DNA from: Symbiodinium natans
Taxonomy: Eukaryota > Sar > Dinophyceae > Suessiales > Symbiodiniaceae
Assembly: GCA_905221605.1 (NCBI GenBank)
Contig: CAJNDS010000001.1
Span: 2,340,525 to 2,404,524, forward strand
DNA: 64,000 nt
Reading direction: 5' to 3'
Positions within the stretch are counted from its first letter, which is position 1. Each line of letters starts with the position of its first letter. A model generated the notes under the pieces. The model ran no database searches, was not told the origin of the DNA, and saw only the letters and a program-made list of their open reading frames with translations. The translations under genes were made by a program, and so were the position numbers. Shown here one piece after another: positions 42,059 through 54,830 of this stretch.

Positions 42059-45000
42059 TTGGTTTTCGACGCTTCAGCTTCGTTGGGTACAGCAGGAGCC
42101 TACAAGCTGCATCACGGGTTTTTCCGCTCGTTCGTGCACTGGCGCGGTGTTGGCAGTTGCGTGGCAGGAAGGCTTGGGGGAGTTGCCTTGCCATTTCTTT
42201 TGTTTCGACATACATGGCCTCGGAGCTCTGCCGCGTTTTGTCACACCACCAAGCTGTTTTACCAATTGGTTCCAGCAAAGAATCAGACTTCCACTCGGAA
42301 GAATCAAGACCATGAAGCCGCAAAACCTCCACCCCAGTGGCGCTGGAGGTCCCGACCATTGGCACTGGAGGCATTCTTTCGGGCACTTCCTCGATTGGAG
42401 ATGTTCCGGCTTACTCCGGGCGACTACAGATATGGTAAATTGACCAAGAGGATTGGCGGGCTGCTGACCATATGTGGAGAAAGCTGTCAGATCGTCGTTG
42501 ATGGGCGCAGCTTGCGCCTCGATCCAATTGAAGGGAACGATCCAAGGCGTTTGTCAATTCCATGTTGGGGCGGCAGGTGGGCAGACATGGAGCAGTTCCT
42601 CCAGGTGCCGTCACCATCCAAGCCAAGTATGATGGAGCTGAGGAAAGCATGTTCTGATGCCCTTCTTCGGGAATTGAAGCGCCACATGACTGACCTCCCG
42701 CAGCCTTTCCACGACCTCGGACCCACCATGAAGCTAGTGCTAGACATGTGGTTGCCGGGCTTGGCGTTGGAGCGACTAGAGATGCTAGGCTAATTCCTGG
42801 CCATGGCCTCAGAGGCAGAAGTGGAGGAAGAACCCTCTGAACAGTTTCATTATCCTCAGAAGGCCGCCGTCAAAAGAGCAACCAGGCCAGCACAAGTCAA
42901 ACCTGGCTCCAACACGTGGCCCATCACCCAACTGCATCGGATTTATCCCAAGGCCATGCTCATTTTGATAACACCAGAACTTGCTGGCGTCCCTGAGAAG
43001 CACAGAATGTGGCTCACGGTCGCAGGCAAAGTGCCGTCCAGAGGAAGCGCTGCGCTGGTTACCTTGCAGTCTGAGAGTGGTGAGACGACATACCAGGGTG
43101 TCTTCACGGAACTTACCCCACCCAGAAAGCTTAAACTAATGTTGGGGAGAACAAGGCGACGCAGCCTGTGCACCTCAAGGTCGCTCTGCTGTTGAATGAT
43201 GAGCAGCATACAAGCTTGGTGAACCAACTGACACTGCCCAGGGTCAGTCAGCTTGTTGTACTCCCTAGTGGAGCATCCACCCCTCTGTGGGACGCACTTC
43301 TGCAAAAGCCTAAGGAGAGGGTACTTGTGGCTCTAGGGGTGCCTGTGGCCGATTGCCCTGTGGACTGGATCCGTCAGCCACATTGGTTGCCTGGCTTCCT
43401 TCTCGATCTGGTGCTGGTACTGGTCGTGGGACTTGTGGTTAAGGGATACTGGCACAGGTCATGGGCTCAGCTTATACACCTGACAATGCTCCCGGTACTC
43501 CTGCAGGGGCGACACGAGGCACAAGTCCAAACTACATCTCCTTTGGAGGGTCCTGAGTATGATGATCCGTTACGTGACTTCATTCAACTCTGGCTTGACA
43601 GAGACCAAACGTATGAAAAGCCATGGTCGCCACATTTCCTGGCAGGCATTCTGGAGGACACTCTACCCACAGCCTCGGTTGACGGCCAGGAGGGCGCCCG
43701 CACTCCTGCGCTATGGCAAGCGGACAAGCTACACATGCCACCGGACTCGGTGAGTCTCGAGAATGACCCGAGGAACAGAGCGATGGTCTTTGCTCTCGCT
43801 GCAGGTCCGGCCTTTCTGTCCTGCCTTTGCAACACTTATTGGGGGACAGATGGGCACTTGGCTGCACTCCTCGGCACCTGCACTTATGGACTGGGAGCAA
43901 ATCGCTCCTCCGTCTTCGTCACTGGAGCTCCCGGCAGTGGGAAAACACGCTCATGCGCTTTCATGGGAGTCCTGGTCGCTGGCCGTACCAGCAAACTCAC
44001 CCTCTACACTGCCCATGGCAATGAGTCGGTGAGAGCCTACATAGAAGCCGCGGACCGGTTGACCGCAGGGAGCAACAGCTTTGTCCGAAGTCGCATTGTA
44101 AGAGTCCCAGCCAGTCGTGAGAAGGATACACATAAACTCCCCTTCGACGCCCATGACGCGGGGCCTGGCCCACTAGTGGCTGCCACACATAGCACTATCA
44201 TTGCACGCCTCAGCTTTCCCTACTCGGTATTGGTCAATCGGCTGAAGGAGGTAGAGATCCTTTTAAGAGATGAAGCGCAACAATTGGGGACTCCAGGATC
44301 CAACTGCCTACTGGCCCACATACGGCAGGCACTAGACGTCATGATTGGGGACCACAGGCAGCCTGCGGGAGGGTCTCGCCCGAACTACCATTTCGTAACT
44401 GAGCTGCTCGAGAGAAAGACTTGTGGCCTTAACTCTAGCCCTGCCGCCCTTTTCACGCCCACCACGTTGCCGGAAGCCTTGTTGAAACAGCTGCAACATG
44501 GCCCAGAACCACGCCTTGCACGCTGCCATGAGGCTCATGTGTGCTTCGCCTAGTTCCTCCTCAGGTAAGCTTGACCGAAGAAGGTACTTGATTTGCAAAA
44601 CAATTTTTTGGCATATTGGGAGACCACCCTCTTAATGCCACAAGGATCCAGCCTGCAACACTTGCTGGAGCGCCCTCTTCGTTGCCCTGCAGGGCGATGG
44701 ATGAAAACCTGCAGGTGGGTCAGCATTAAGGACCATCCTGAAGGTGAGACCCAACTTGGCACCAGCTTGGAGCTCAGTTGGCTGATCACGGACATAGTAC
44801 TCACTTTCGGGCACCAAGTCTATGACAAGGCACCTATTGGCTTTGGATCCTGTCCCCCTAGTGCAAAGGTGCAGTGCAGGCCTCAGGGAACCAGGTACCT
44901 GCGTGCGTACAAGACGGCAGAAACCTCCAGTGGGAGTCGCATTGATGTGTTAAGGGAAATTGATCGCAGTCCCCACAATAAACTTGAGGCCCGCCGCCTG

Positions 45001-45153
45001 CATGACCGATTCCGCCGGCTTTGGTTTGGAATGGCTGAGGCAAAAATGGATTCCAACATGGAATTCACTGCAAGGCCGGGCACTTTACACCCGCATGCAC
45101 AGTTTGTTTACCCCACGAGGCAAAGGCTCCTACCTTACGTTCAGTGGGATTAA
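42059..45153 (+). pseudogene. SF1 (UPF1/Sen1-type) helicase-like gene, disrupted
   Basis: Protein-like + strand sequence in pieces. 42059-42793 and 42803-43195 share one frame, separated by a TAA at 42791. A frameshift near 43140 then leads to 43168-44553 (VGENKATQPVHLKVALLLND continues the sense). The long piece has Walker A GAPGSGKT at 43924-43947, ATHSTIIARL, the motif II box LLRDEAQQLG (about 44269) and motif III-like MIGDHRQPAGG (about 44341). This order is that of UPF1-like superfamily 1 helicases. Downstream, 44593-45153 is in the same frame after a GTAAGC-type donor (44565), so part of the breakage may be introns. The C-terminal RecA motifs are not clear. The stop and the frameshift favour a pseudogene or a decaying mobile-element gene. 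Confidence 0.6.
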
Positions 45154-46735
45154 AGTATCTCTTCAGCGCCCCGAAGTTGGCAACAAGGAAGTTTTTGAAA
45201 ACGCCCATGTCCTATGTGCTAGGATGCCTTTCAGAAGGCACTTCTGGGATGGACGCCCGTCATTAGCTACAGCTTGGGTGCTAACCTAACTCCAAGCTCA
45301 GGGACTTACCCTGGAGCCAAGTACTCATGCACCTTCTGGGTAAGCCAAGCTTGGCACCACCGAAAAAAGGGCCTGCACTGCAGGTTGATGCTCCTGCTTT
45401 TGAAGACATGGCTGGCATTAAGAGCGAGCAACGCTTTCCAAGGTAAATCCAACTTTGCCTCAAGTCAGAGCGGAGAAATGGAGGGGCCTCGCGCTCGGTT
45501 GCACATGTGGACGCCTAGTGTTGCGCCCCCGCAAATTCTTTGAAAAGAAGGCTGGAGTTACAATTTCTCCCTTTGTCAAACCTTAAGCCGCACAGAAACC
45601 CTATGTCCATTTTCGTGCAATGTCAAGAACATGACACTAAAGCTCTCTAGTCTGCAATTCATTGACCTAGAAGCAAGACTTGGCAGCAATGCGCCACAAC
45701 TTGAACTGCTAGCGTTTGAGGCTCGCCAGCGGGCCTATATATTGTGTGGAATTTCCAGATCCAACTCTGAAGCGCCGGAGATTGGCTTGTTTGGCAGCTT
45801 TTTTTTTGATTCTGCTCCGGCTGCCAAAGTAACCTGTCCTACCAAATTTGTAAGCACTCTGCAACCATTTTACCTCATAAAACATGTTGCAAATTCCTAA
45901 AGAACCCAGAAGCACCCATCGACTGCCAGTATAAGCCAAGTCCAAAGCTTTATCACAAATCTGGATTGGGTGTATAACTGTTTCAACGCAAAACAACAGC
46001 ATGGTGTCTGCTGACTTCCAAACACCTGCCGACTTTACGTTTATAACACCCATACGCATCGATGTAAGGAATCACTGTGTTGGTTAAGCTCATCCGCCAC
46101 CAGATCACAAAAATGCACTTGTTTTTTCTGGAGGCACAACTTGTTGCTGCCTTGATCAGAAAGCTTGTGCCCTGTTGAACAGACATTCTTGTGCGAATGT
46201 TGGCATTGCTGCGCCAACTGTTACTTCCTTAGCCAAGCACATTGCAATCTGGTGGGTTCTACAATGCTTGGCTGCAAGAGCCCATTGGTAAGGCCTTTGT
46301 GATCCACCTAATGTTTGGGCGCCGCACCCAGGGCTTTCTGCTTAAGCTCATCTCCATCCATCAAGGTCTTGCAATGGAAAGAGCAAATTCCTGTTGTTCT
46401 TTTCTGTCTTGCCTGGATCCGTTGCTTTGGGCGTTACATAATTCCTCTTTTATCAGATTAACTGCTCGCATGGACGATAACAGCGCAGCATCCAAGGCCT
46501 ACAATGGGTGGGACAAGCGTAAAGAATTTCGAACCAGCGCACAGTGCTGGATTGCAAGTTGCTCATTGCTTAAGCTGGCTTTGCCTCTCTGCAAACACTC
46601 TTCAGGAACGTCATATTAAGCATCTTCCGTTTTGGGTTGCGTGGATGGAAGCAAGCCAGTGACTACTGGATTCATGATGTTCCTGGCAGACTTGATGCAC
46701 AACAGGTAGTACTTTCTTGTAAGTGGCTGCAACTG
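45154..46735. other. Unannotated region
   Basis: Possible further exons of the helicase-like gene near 45300-45540 (GTAAGCC at 45340, GTAAAT at 45443). Otherwise AT-richer, with no recognisable product. Confidence 0.4.
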
Positions 46736-47330
46736 CTATATTCTTGCTTCCCTTGTAACATGTCTCGGAGGCTGGGCGGCGTGAAGTTGCGAATTCGCGC
46801 CTTCCAGTCTTCCAGCTGGTCCTCTCCATTCCGAGGTGATTAAGATGTCGTCGACGTTGGCCAGAATCAGCACTTTGTGCTGCTTGTACGTTCCGGCAAA
46901 GGACTTGGGCAAGGGGAAAAACCGGATTAGCATGAAAGGTGGTTTTGATCTGGCAAACAGTTCGCATTTTGCGAACCGCACGTATGCGCTGACTTTGTTT
47001 CACCCTTTACGTCGAGTCCAACAAGACCGGTCTACTGTGCTACTGATGTAGTAAAGAGGTGTCAGTCCAAAAAAGCATTTTGCAAACCGCACTCTGTGCT
47101 CTTTCAACACAGCACGAATTCTGCCACTGCTGGTCTACCTCGACCTCTTCGAGAAAGAGCCGTTGCACCGTAGGATCGATTGCTGTTGCTTTGCTTTTTC
47201 TTGGGTGTGGTGTGTTGTTTTGTTTGCTGTGTTGCTCCTCCGAGTCTGACCGTCTCACCTTGTCGCAATAGACCGGCCCACTGTGCTGCTGATGTGGTAA
47301 AGGGGCATCCGCTTTTCAAAAAGTCTGTCA
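46736..47330 (-). pseudogene. Probable Ty1/copia reverse-transcriptase fragment
   Basis: The minus strand has KVLILANVDDILITSEWRG (about 46870-46815), matching the catalytic VDD context of copia RT, preceded by KPPFMLIRFFPLPKSFAGTY. Upstream a ~50-bp segment is duplicated at about 47025-47060 and 47265-47300. Frames are broken, and no integrase or LTR is recognised. Confidence 0.4.
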
Positions 47331-50300
47331 CGTCGTCCCTTACCCAGACGGTCTAGAAACTCTTATCTGTCGTAACGACTTTCTTGTCACCAGGAGACAA
47401 GGTGGCAGCAAACACTGCCCGAGTCTCTCACCTTCTTCTGGCTCAAAGCGATCTCTCTGGACCGTGCGGCGTGGTCAAGGGCATCGTTTTCTGCTTTGGC
47501 TTTTTGGCAATGCCTTGACTGGCTCACGAAGGTTGATGGGCGGACTTTCCATCTCGTCAGGGTAAGGCGATTGAAAAGGTGAAACTCGGCTCTGATGTGG
47601 CACTCCTGCGATTCTTGTAGACTACGGCCAGTGACCTGCACACGCAACTCTTAACCGATGAAGCAGTACCTTTGGGCCGCTGAGCTTCTCGCGGAACTGG
47701 TTCAGCCCTTATTTCTTCTCTCGGTGATCCCTGCACATAGTTCAGCCATGTTTAGCAGGCCAGGGACATATGAGAGAGTTTTAGTGCTAAGTTTCACCTT
47801 GCGGAACCTCGGTTCCGCAGAGCCAAACCTGGGTTGCGTGAGCGTGTTTCGATGGGTGATTTGAACTTCAAGGTAGGTATGGTGTGCGTGTACGTAGTTT
47901 TTGGGATGTGATGAAAGTCGTTCGTTTGTCGTTGGAACGTTGTCCTTTCGTTTCGAAGCCTAAGTGTGTAGGACAACTGTTTTCTCTTCGAGGTGAAGTG
48001 CCTTTTGCCCATAGGCAAGTGTAGGCAACTGTAGTTTGACTGGAAGTGAAGGTCTGCTGAGAGTTTTGTAGGGCTAGAAAGCATTTGAAGTGACTTGGTA
48101 TAGCCTTGCTTTGAACCTGAAGGACCTCCTCAGCATGCCTGGAAGCCTGCAGTGAGTGTTTAAAGCCGCGTCCGATCTTTGGCTCAAGATGAGCTGGCTC
48201 AAGACGAGCCTGGCTCAAGGCTCAAGGCCACGAGCTTCTACAAACGTCTTTCACTTGAGCGTGAAAAGGTGTGGTAGCTGCTTGCTCCTGTGTGGGTTGT
48301 AGGGCTGGGTAGTTTCCCTGATTCCCTGACCATAAGTGCGTAGGGTTCCTTAGGCTGTTTTGACTTCTAACGAATTGTGCAATGGCTTCACCAGTAAGTG
48401 ATCGGAGCATCTCGTAACACCACCCATCAGGTCTTGGCGCCTTTGCTGGTACCTTGGAGAGGAGAGTCTTCCACTCTCCACTCGAGATGGGTGGTGTCTT
48501 CCTCTTGAAGCGTCAGGCGAGGCGTGCTCCCTGTTGTGCCATGCAAACCGGCCGGAGCCCACGTTTCAGCCCACCATGCTCGGCGGGCATGGGTCAGGGG
48601 CAAGGTCACCAAAGGGCCTTTGAACGGTGACCTCTCCCGTCTTTATCGCCCTGAACAGGGCCGGAGGCCCCCTTTACCGTAAGCTCGGAGCCAGGCCTCA
48701 CATTTTTCAGCTTGCTCTTGACTTTTGGAGGTGCAGTTTCCGTTGCTGCTCCAGTATCTCTCTTTTATGGCCGGGGCATGGGGCCGATCCCACATCCACA
48801 TGTGGGCTCCAACAGCAGCTGGGGAACGACAGTTACTCCAGTGCTGCAGTAAGGCTCAGTAAGGTTCAGTGTGTTCATCCACTGGTCTGGTGAAAGTCCG
48901 GGTCTGCCGGACATGCCCGGAAAACCCCCGCATGTAGCCGAAACCTCACGGTCTGAAGGGTGCATCCCCAATCCGTCCAAACTTCTAGCCGAGCTCATTG
49001 CCCCCATGCTGGTTGGCTCTTTTGAAGCCACAACAACCCCTCGCAATAGGGACTCAAGGGAAGTTTCCAGAACTTGGGGCACTTAATGGTAAGCCCTTTA
49101 ACAAAAGCTAAGAGGTCTCCTAGGGCCGTGGGGTTACACCCTCGTCAGGCCGACTGCAGTTTCCAAGTAAACAGAGATGAACGCAATGTCCCTTTTTCCA
49201 GAACGCCCCACCACAGCGACGTACCCCTTCCCTTCCACTCCAAATGACCGGAGGAACCTAAAGTTTCGACTTTTTTCGCAGGTTCACGAACCCCGCAATT
49301 ATCGTAGAAATTACAGGCGATGCCTCTTTGAAAGCTCGACTTTACCAAGAGGGTGCAGCACAAGTGTCGCAGTGGGTCGAAAACGCGGGAGCCGGGAAGG
49401 TGTAGCAAAAGGATGTCATTTTCTTGTTGCTCTTTCCCAAAATCCTAGAGGGGTGTTGCGATTTTGTTGGTTTTCGGGGCTAAGTGGCCGTGGTGGACTC
49501 CCGTTCCGTAGCCGTGGATGATCCTTGCGTGTGGGGTCATTTGCTCGCATCGTTTGGTGTTTTCTGATGAGTTTGATCATAAAGGTTTCGGCATGAACAA
49601 GACTCGTGGCGCGTGCGGCTGCTCTCAGCAGCTACTTTGACATTTTTGTGTCATGCTAATCCATCCGAACTTGTCAGTGAAGGCCAGACGTGTTAAAGCA
49701 GCGAGCTGCTTGGGAGTTTGCTTTGCGGGCCCCAAGTGGTTATGGAATGGTCGCGTCCGGCCGAGCAATCTGGGCCGTGTTGCCTCAGTTAGCCGCCTTT
49801 TGCTTGACTTGCTGGAGAAGAAAACGGACACGAGCGTGTACGTGCATGTGACACGTGCACTGGCATTCGCAATTGATTTGTTTCGTCGCGTCGAACGCGG
49901 CCATTGCACACACAGTTGGGAATTTGTCGCTTTGGGTTCTAAGTTGTCTTGTGTGAGCACAAGTTGTGCGATGGCTTTATGCAACATTTCTGATATCCTA
50001 CCGTTTCGGGTATCTTGAACCCTAAAACCTTGAACCGTTGTGGAACTCGAAATATTTGAGGGCGCAGAGGTGTGGTGCCACGTTGGGCACTTTGAAGTGT
50101 AGGTTTGTTGGTTGGTTGGTGTGAGGAGCTGTTCAACCGAGTGCGACGAAGTCACTCTGATAAGCAGGTGCGGCTCCGCAGAAGTCTTTATCGTCTTAAA
50201 TTTTTTGGCTAAGCACGAGATCTTTGCATGCTCTTCGAAATTATTGCCTTAGAATTCCGTTGGTTTGCAGTCCTGAGCCCTGGTGGCGACGCATGGTAAT

Positions 50301-50480
50301 GGATTGATGTTGTACATGGTGGTAAATCAAAGTGGATCCTTCATATTTTCCCTTAAGATTTGCTTCTGATAGCCTTGAAATGTGGAATGCGCAATGAGGC
50401 ACAGCCCCATTGGTCAAGTCTGCCTCCGTTTGGTTGCTTGATTTTCTTGCGTGTCATCCACTTGATCAAGGACCCAGGAG
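47331..50480. other. Unannotated region with repeat copy and spliced-leader-like relics
   Basis: Contains the second copy of the dispersed repeat (47965-48125) and a cluster of GGCTCAAG motifs (48178-48226). Open frames such as 49653-50018 on + are not recognised. Confidence 0.45.
48178..48226 (+). promoter_or_regulatory. Cluster of spliced-leader 3'-end relics
   Basis: TTTGGCTCAAG at 48178-48188, then TGGCTCAAG at 48195-48203 and 48211-48219, then GCTCAAG at 48220-48226. The dinoflagellate spliced leader ends TTTTGGCTCAAG; tandem truncated leaders are expected when trans-spliced mRNAs are retroposed repeatedly. No CDS is recognised downstream. Confidence 0.5.
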
Positions 50481-50513
50481 GTGGAGGTGCTGTTGGGCCC
50501 TGTTGCCTTCGCC

Positions 50514-53406
50514 ATGGATGAGACGCCGATTTCTTCAGTGTCTCCGTCGCGGTCTCGGTCAAACCGAGCCCTTCAGATCGAGCGAACCCTGTCCGTTGCC
50601 TCGACCGTTGTTGGCCATGCGCAAGACAAGTTGTTCAGCCGCCTCGCTCGAGTGATCGCGCGACTCCCGATTTTGTGCATTGTGCTGTCGCTGGCAGTCT
50701 ATCTGGCATGTGTCCCGGGAATGGCGCTATTGAATGGTTCAGAGAACATGTTTGGCTTCATCAAAATCATGACGGGCTTCTTAGAAGCATTTTCATTCAC
50801 GGCAACCGACGAGTACCAGGACTACAAGCGTGGGACCGATGTCTTCCCAGACACTAGGAGCCTCGTCTTCATTGCCAAGCCACTAGGCGGGCGCAGCCTT
50901 GTCTCATCAGAGGTGCTCCGGCAGATACACAGGGCGGAAGTGCAGATCCACGACACGACTCGCTTTGAGTCGGTGGATCGACATCAGTTGGGCTTTAGTG
51001 ACGTTTGTGAGAGGCTGAGCTCGGGATCGCCCTGCATGGCAGGGAGTGTGATCGCCACGCTCCTCGGAGACGACGTTGCGGTGCGCTTGTCCGAGCTCGA
51101 AGTGCTGGAGCAGAATGTGAGCACACCGGCCAATGCTGCAGCTGCCTTGGTGGTTGCCGCCATGAGTGTGCAGCAACGGGCAACTTTGCCGCTTCTCGTT
51201 GCTTCGCCGCTCCCTTTTCCAGGGCTTGGTGCTAGCGACTTAGGGATATTTGCAAACAATTTTGTTTTTCGAGTCCTTCAATTCCTAAGAAACAACCAAA
51301 AAATGTTAACTTTGCTAGGGCTGCCGGGTATCCAAGTTCAGTCTAGGCGAGTTGTCTCTAAGCCAGTGGCTCTCGGCCAGCACTGCCGCCATGTCCACTT
51401 TCACAGTAATGGACACAGATGACGGCGTTCTCTTCGAAAAGCAGGCTGCCAGGGACATCAACGGGAATGGCTACCCCGAGAATGCCCTGGTGAGAATTAA
51501 CCAGTTCAGCTCCTCCACGATTGCCATGGAGAGCGTGCAGATCGGCATGGACAACGTTCCCCTCATCGGCCTCACCCTCTGCCTCATGGCAGGCTACGTG
51601 GTGCTGATGCTGGGCACCGACACCCGGATTCCCGGCAACTCGCAGGTGAAGCTCCTGGTGGGAGCCTCTTGCATTCCGGGACTGTCTGGGATGGCCAGCT
51701 TTGGTGTTTTGGGATACATGGGGCAAGGTGTGAGCATCTTAGGAACCCTGGTGCCATTCTTAGGCCTTGCTGTCGGTGTTGATATCATCTTCTTGCTGGT
51801 GTCCTCTGTCAACTCAGTGGGGCCTCACGTGAAGGACATGGAGGAAGTCATGGTCAGGGCTCTTCCCCGCGCTGGAGCTGCAGCAACCACCACGACCTTG
51901 ACGTCAGTTTCTGCCTTTCTTATTGCTGCCGTCACCAGCACCGACCTTCCGAGTTTCTTCTCATTCAATGTGGGCCTGGTCATGGTTCTGCTCTTGAACT
52001 GGATGGGCATGCTGATCATGTTCCCTGCCATGATCATCCTAAGCCAGCGCAACATGACCGCGCGCCCGGAGCCCGAAGGCGGCTTCGCCACCAAAGCGAG
52101 GTTTGTCATGGGAGGCGGACGGAAGCTCCGAGGTGTCATGAATGCCCGGCTGGGCCGTGCCGTGGAACGCAACCTGCCATTCCAGATCTGCGGTGCCTCT
52201 GTTTGGTTGGTGCTTACCATCCTGGGCATCCATTTCGGCCTGCAGACGGGGCGAGGCATGCCAGACACGTACTTCGTGACCGACTCCTCGAAGGTGCACG
52301 CATACTTGGAGGATGTCAGCAGCTCCTTTGTCGGCAGTGTGCCCATGGAGCTGAACTTGCTTTTCGATGAGCCGAAAGTCCTGAAGGCATCGTACCGCAA
52401 CCGCATGTCCGACTTGATTGCGGCGCTGAACAACCGGTCTGACCTGGCATTGCCAGTTGATTGCTGGCTCCATCGTGCCGTCGGCTCCTTGAGCAGTTCA
52501 GCCTCAATGTGTGAGGTAGACACTGCAATTCTCACGTATCTGAATGACACGACGACAGGATCCATCAGTGCACGGGATGCCCGCGGCGGCATCACCGACC
52601 ACCTGCAAGCAGCTCGGTGCCGCGTAGTGCTGTGGCAGCCTTCAGACGCGGACAAGCGCAGTGAGCAAGCACAAGACATCTTCAGGCAGGTGAAGGGCGA
52701 ATTCCCCGAGGTGAATGCCGTCCCATACCACCTGAGCTTCCCGACGCAAACAGCACGCTATCGTGTCATCAAAGACAAGACCTTCAGCACAGCGGGCTTT
52801 GCCTTCATTGGCGTGTTCGTGGCTGTGATCATCACCATGCCCGTTCACCTGGCATTCCTGGCGGTCGGGAATGTCATGGCGGTGACATGTGTCTTGTTCG
52901 GCTTCATGTGGGCCTGCAACATCACTTGCAATGTTATCTCGTACAGTGTCTGCGTCATGGCGATCGGCTTTTGTGTCGACTACAGCTGCCACATCGTGCA
53001 CTTCGCCCATCACGGCGTGCCGCCGGGGACACCTTGGGACAAGCGCATGCGCCACTCGCTCGAGGCCGTCAGCTTCGACGTGATGCAGGGATGTTCCACA
53101 GCCTTCCTCGGCGTCGCCATGCTGGGTTTCGGCACCGCCCAGGCCTTCCGGATCTTCGCACTCTTGTCGGTCGTCATCACTCTCGTGGGTGGCTTCTTTG
53201 CGCTCGTCGGCTTGCCATGCTTGCTTGCTCTCCTTTCAAGGATCGCACGTGCCTGCATGGGGTCGGAGACGCCGGAGGATGAGACGAGCGCGCCAGCTCT
53301 GCCAGCGACAGACGCATGTGACGAGGGAGAGGCCGCAAAACAATACCTTCAGGACATGGAGAACCCTCTAGATGTCGAGCTTTCTGCTGAGCACTTTTCC
53401 ATGTAG
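50514..53406 (+). CDS. Patched/NPC1-type RND membrane protein with sterol-sensing domain
   Basis: Two exons, 50514-51228 and 51347-53406. The join G|GTGCTAGC to TCTAG|GCGAG keeps phase and yields 924 residues. Start is MDETPISS, the first ATG in the frame. Helix 1 (about 51-72) is followed by a roughly 235-residue luminal domain. A five-helix sterol-sensing-type domain (about 309-460) contains LGLAVGVDIIFLL at 378-390. A second large soluble loop follows (about 515-690), then a C-terminal bundle with GFCVDYSCHIVHFAHHG at 779-795, the second family-typical Asp motif, and three closing helices. The tail is short and acidic. This is the architecture of Patched, Dispatched and NPC1 transporters. 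The likely role is proton- or ion-driven movement of sterols or lipids in an internal or surface membrane; the substrate is not inferable. The 118-nt intron has a GT donor. Confidence 0.9.
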
Positions 53407-53988
53407 GCATGCGCATTGTGGCTGTTGGCCATGCCTTTCATTCCCATCTTCTCTCGGCATGAAAGGTTTCACATGCTTAGGATTTATCAGCGTCGACAAA
53501 CGTCGACAAGCTGTTGTCACAAACGTGATGAAACCATGACTCGGCAGTTCTGGACGCTGGAAAAGACAGGTGCATCCTATCAGTCGATCTTTCGATCATC
53601 TGCCCCGGGTTTCGGGTTTCATGTTGGAACACGGGCCTCCGGCCGGAAAACCATGTTGATCATTCATTCTGCTGGTCCCGATGGCCATGTTGCCGCAACT
53701 GTTTCGTCACTCAGACAGGGTGCAGAATTCCACAGTGCCGCTGCGGGCACTCGCTGTTCACGAAGTTTTTGTGCCGTCTGACCCAAAAGTACACTGTCAG
53801 AGCAAGTTTGACCGCGGAAGGCAGGTACACTTGACATAAGTAGCGTACAGCGCTTGCAATGCCAATGCCACCGATCGCGCTGAGCAATGAAGGGTATCGC
53901 GCGCCCTGTCTGTGAGAGGTTTCTCGTTGCTTCTTGAGCTGCGTGGCTATCGTCATCGAACTCCAAAAAGCTTCTTGTTTTTTGGTTC
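53407..53988. other. 3' flank of the Patched-like gene
   Basis: No recognised gene. Frames open on both strands are not protein-like. Confidence 0.45.
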
Positions 53989-53996
53989 TTGTCTGC

Positions 53997-54496
53997 TGAG
54001 GACAGGTTGCGCGGGGAAGTCGACATGCACATGGAGCATATGTTGGAGGATTTTCGCAGGTTGCAGACGACCATGGCCACAGTCTTGAGTGTCAAGCTCG
54101 AGCTGGAGAAAGAGAATCTAAGTTGGCATTTTGGGGATCTAGCTTGTATTTTCCTTTCTTTGGATTTACAACAGGGGTGGCCCTAAAAATTACATGTTTT
54201 CACAAGCTGTACAGAACCAACCCAGGAATGCGAGTCTCAGGGAAAGGCTGGAGTTGACTCCCTCGACGGAGTTGGCCAACTCCCGGAGCGACATGCCGAA
54301 AGCAACACCGAGCTTGCTGTCGGTAGCGCTCCGCGAAGACCTTCCCCCGGAGAATTTGGAGCTGGAGTTCGCCGAAGCCTTCCCAAAGAAGGTCCACGAG
54401 CCCGCTGAGAAAATGACGCGCCCCGGTTCGTCTGACAGCAAGACGCGCGGGACGCTGGTCATGCGAGCCGATTCTGGACCTTTGGCGGGCCGTTAG
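53997..54496 (+). CDS. Possible C-terminal exons of an unidentified gene
   Basis: After CTGAG at about 53999 the + strand reads DRLRGEVDMHMEHMLEDFRR, continuing as a helical, coiled-coil-like stretch to ELEKENL (about 54120). A second stretch about 54225-54496 reads RERLELTPSTELANSRSDMP and ends at TAG. The first looks like part of a coiled coil, the second disordered. The splice sites joining them are not clear, and no family is recognised. Confidence 0.35.
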
Positions 54497-54830
54497 CGTA
54501 GATTTCAGTCTGCGTTGTGACTTCGCAGGGCTAAGGTCGGACAGTCCATGGAATCCATCGTTTTCACCTGCCCCACGAAGTCACGTCCAAAAGAATCGTC
54601 TTCCTGCGTTCACGATCGCCATCGCGGCCGTGTGTCGGATGTCGGTGTTTGATGTCATGCTCATTGGTTGACAGATGTTGAAATGACCACTTTTTGCTGT
54701 CAGGAGTGGAGCGGGTGCTCAATGTGTTCACGAAGGAAAATATGTGGCTTGGTAGCATTTGGTAGCCCAGTGGTACCCTTTGCCCTTGTTCTGGGTTCTA
54801 GCCCCAAAGAGGGTGCCGTTATTGTAATGT
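54497..54830. other. Spacer
   Basis: No recognised gene. The left arm of an inverted repeat (TTGGTAGCCCAG, 54759-54770) lies here. Confidence 0.45.

Noticed and set aside
45580-46735. Continuation of the copia element toward RNase H
   Set aside because: No frame shows recognisable RNase H or terminal motifs, so the fragment is limited to 46736-47330.
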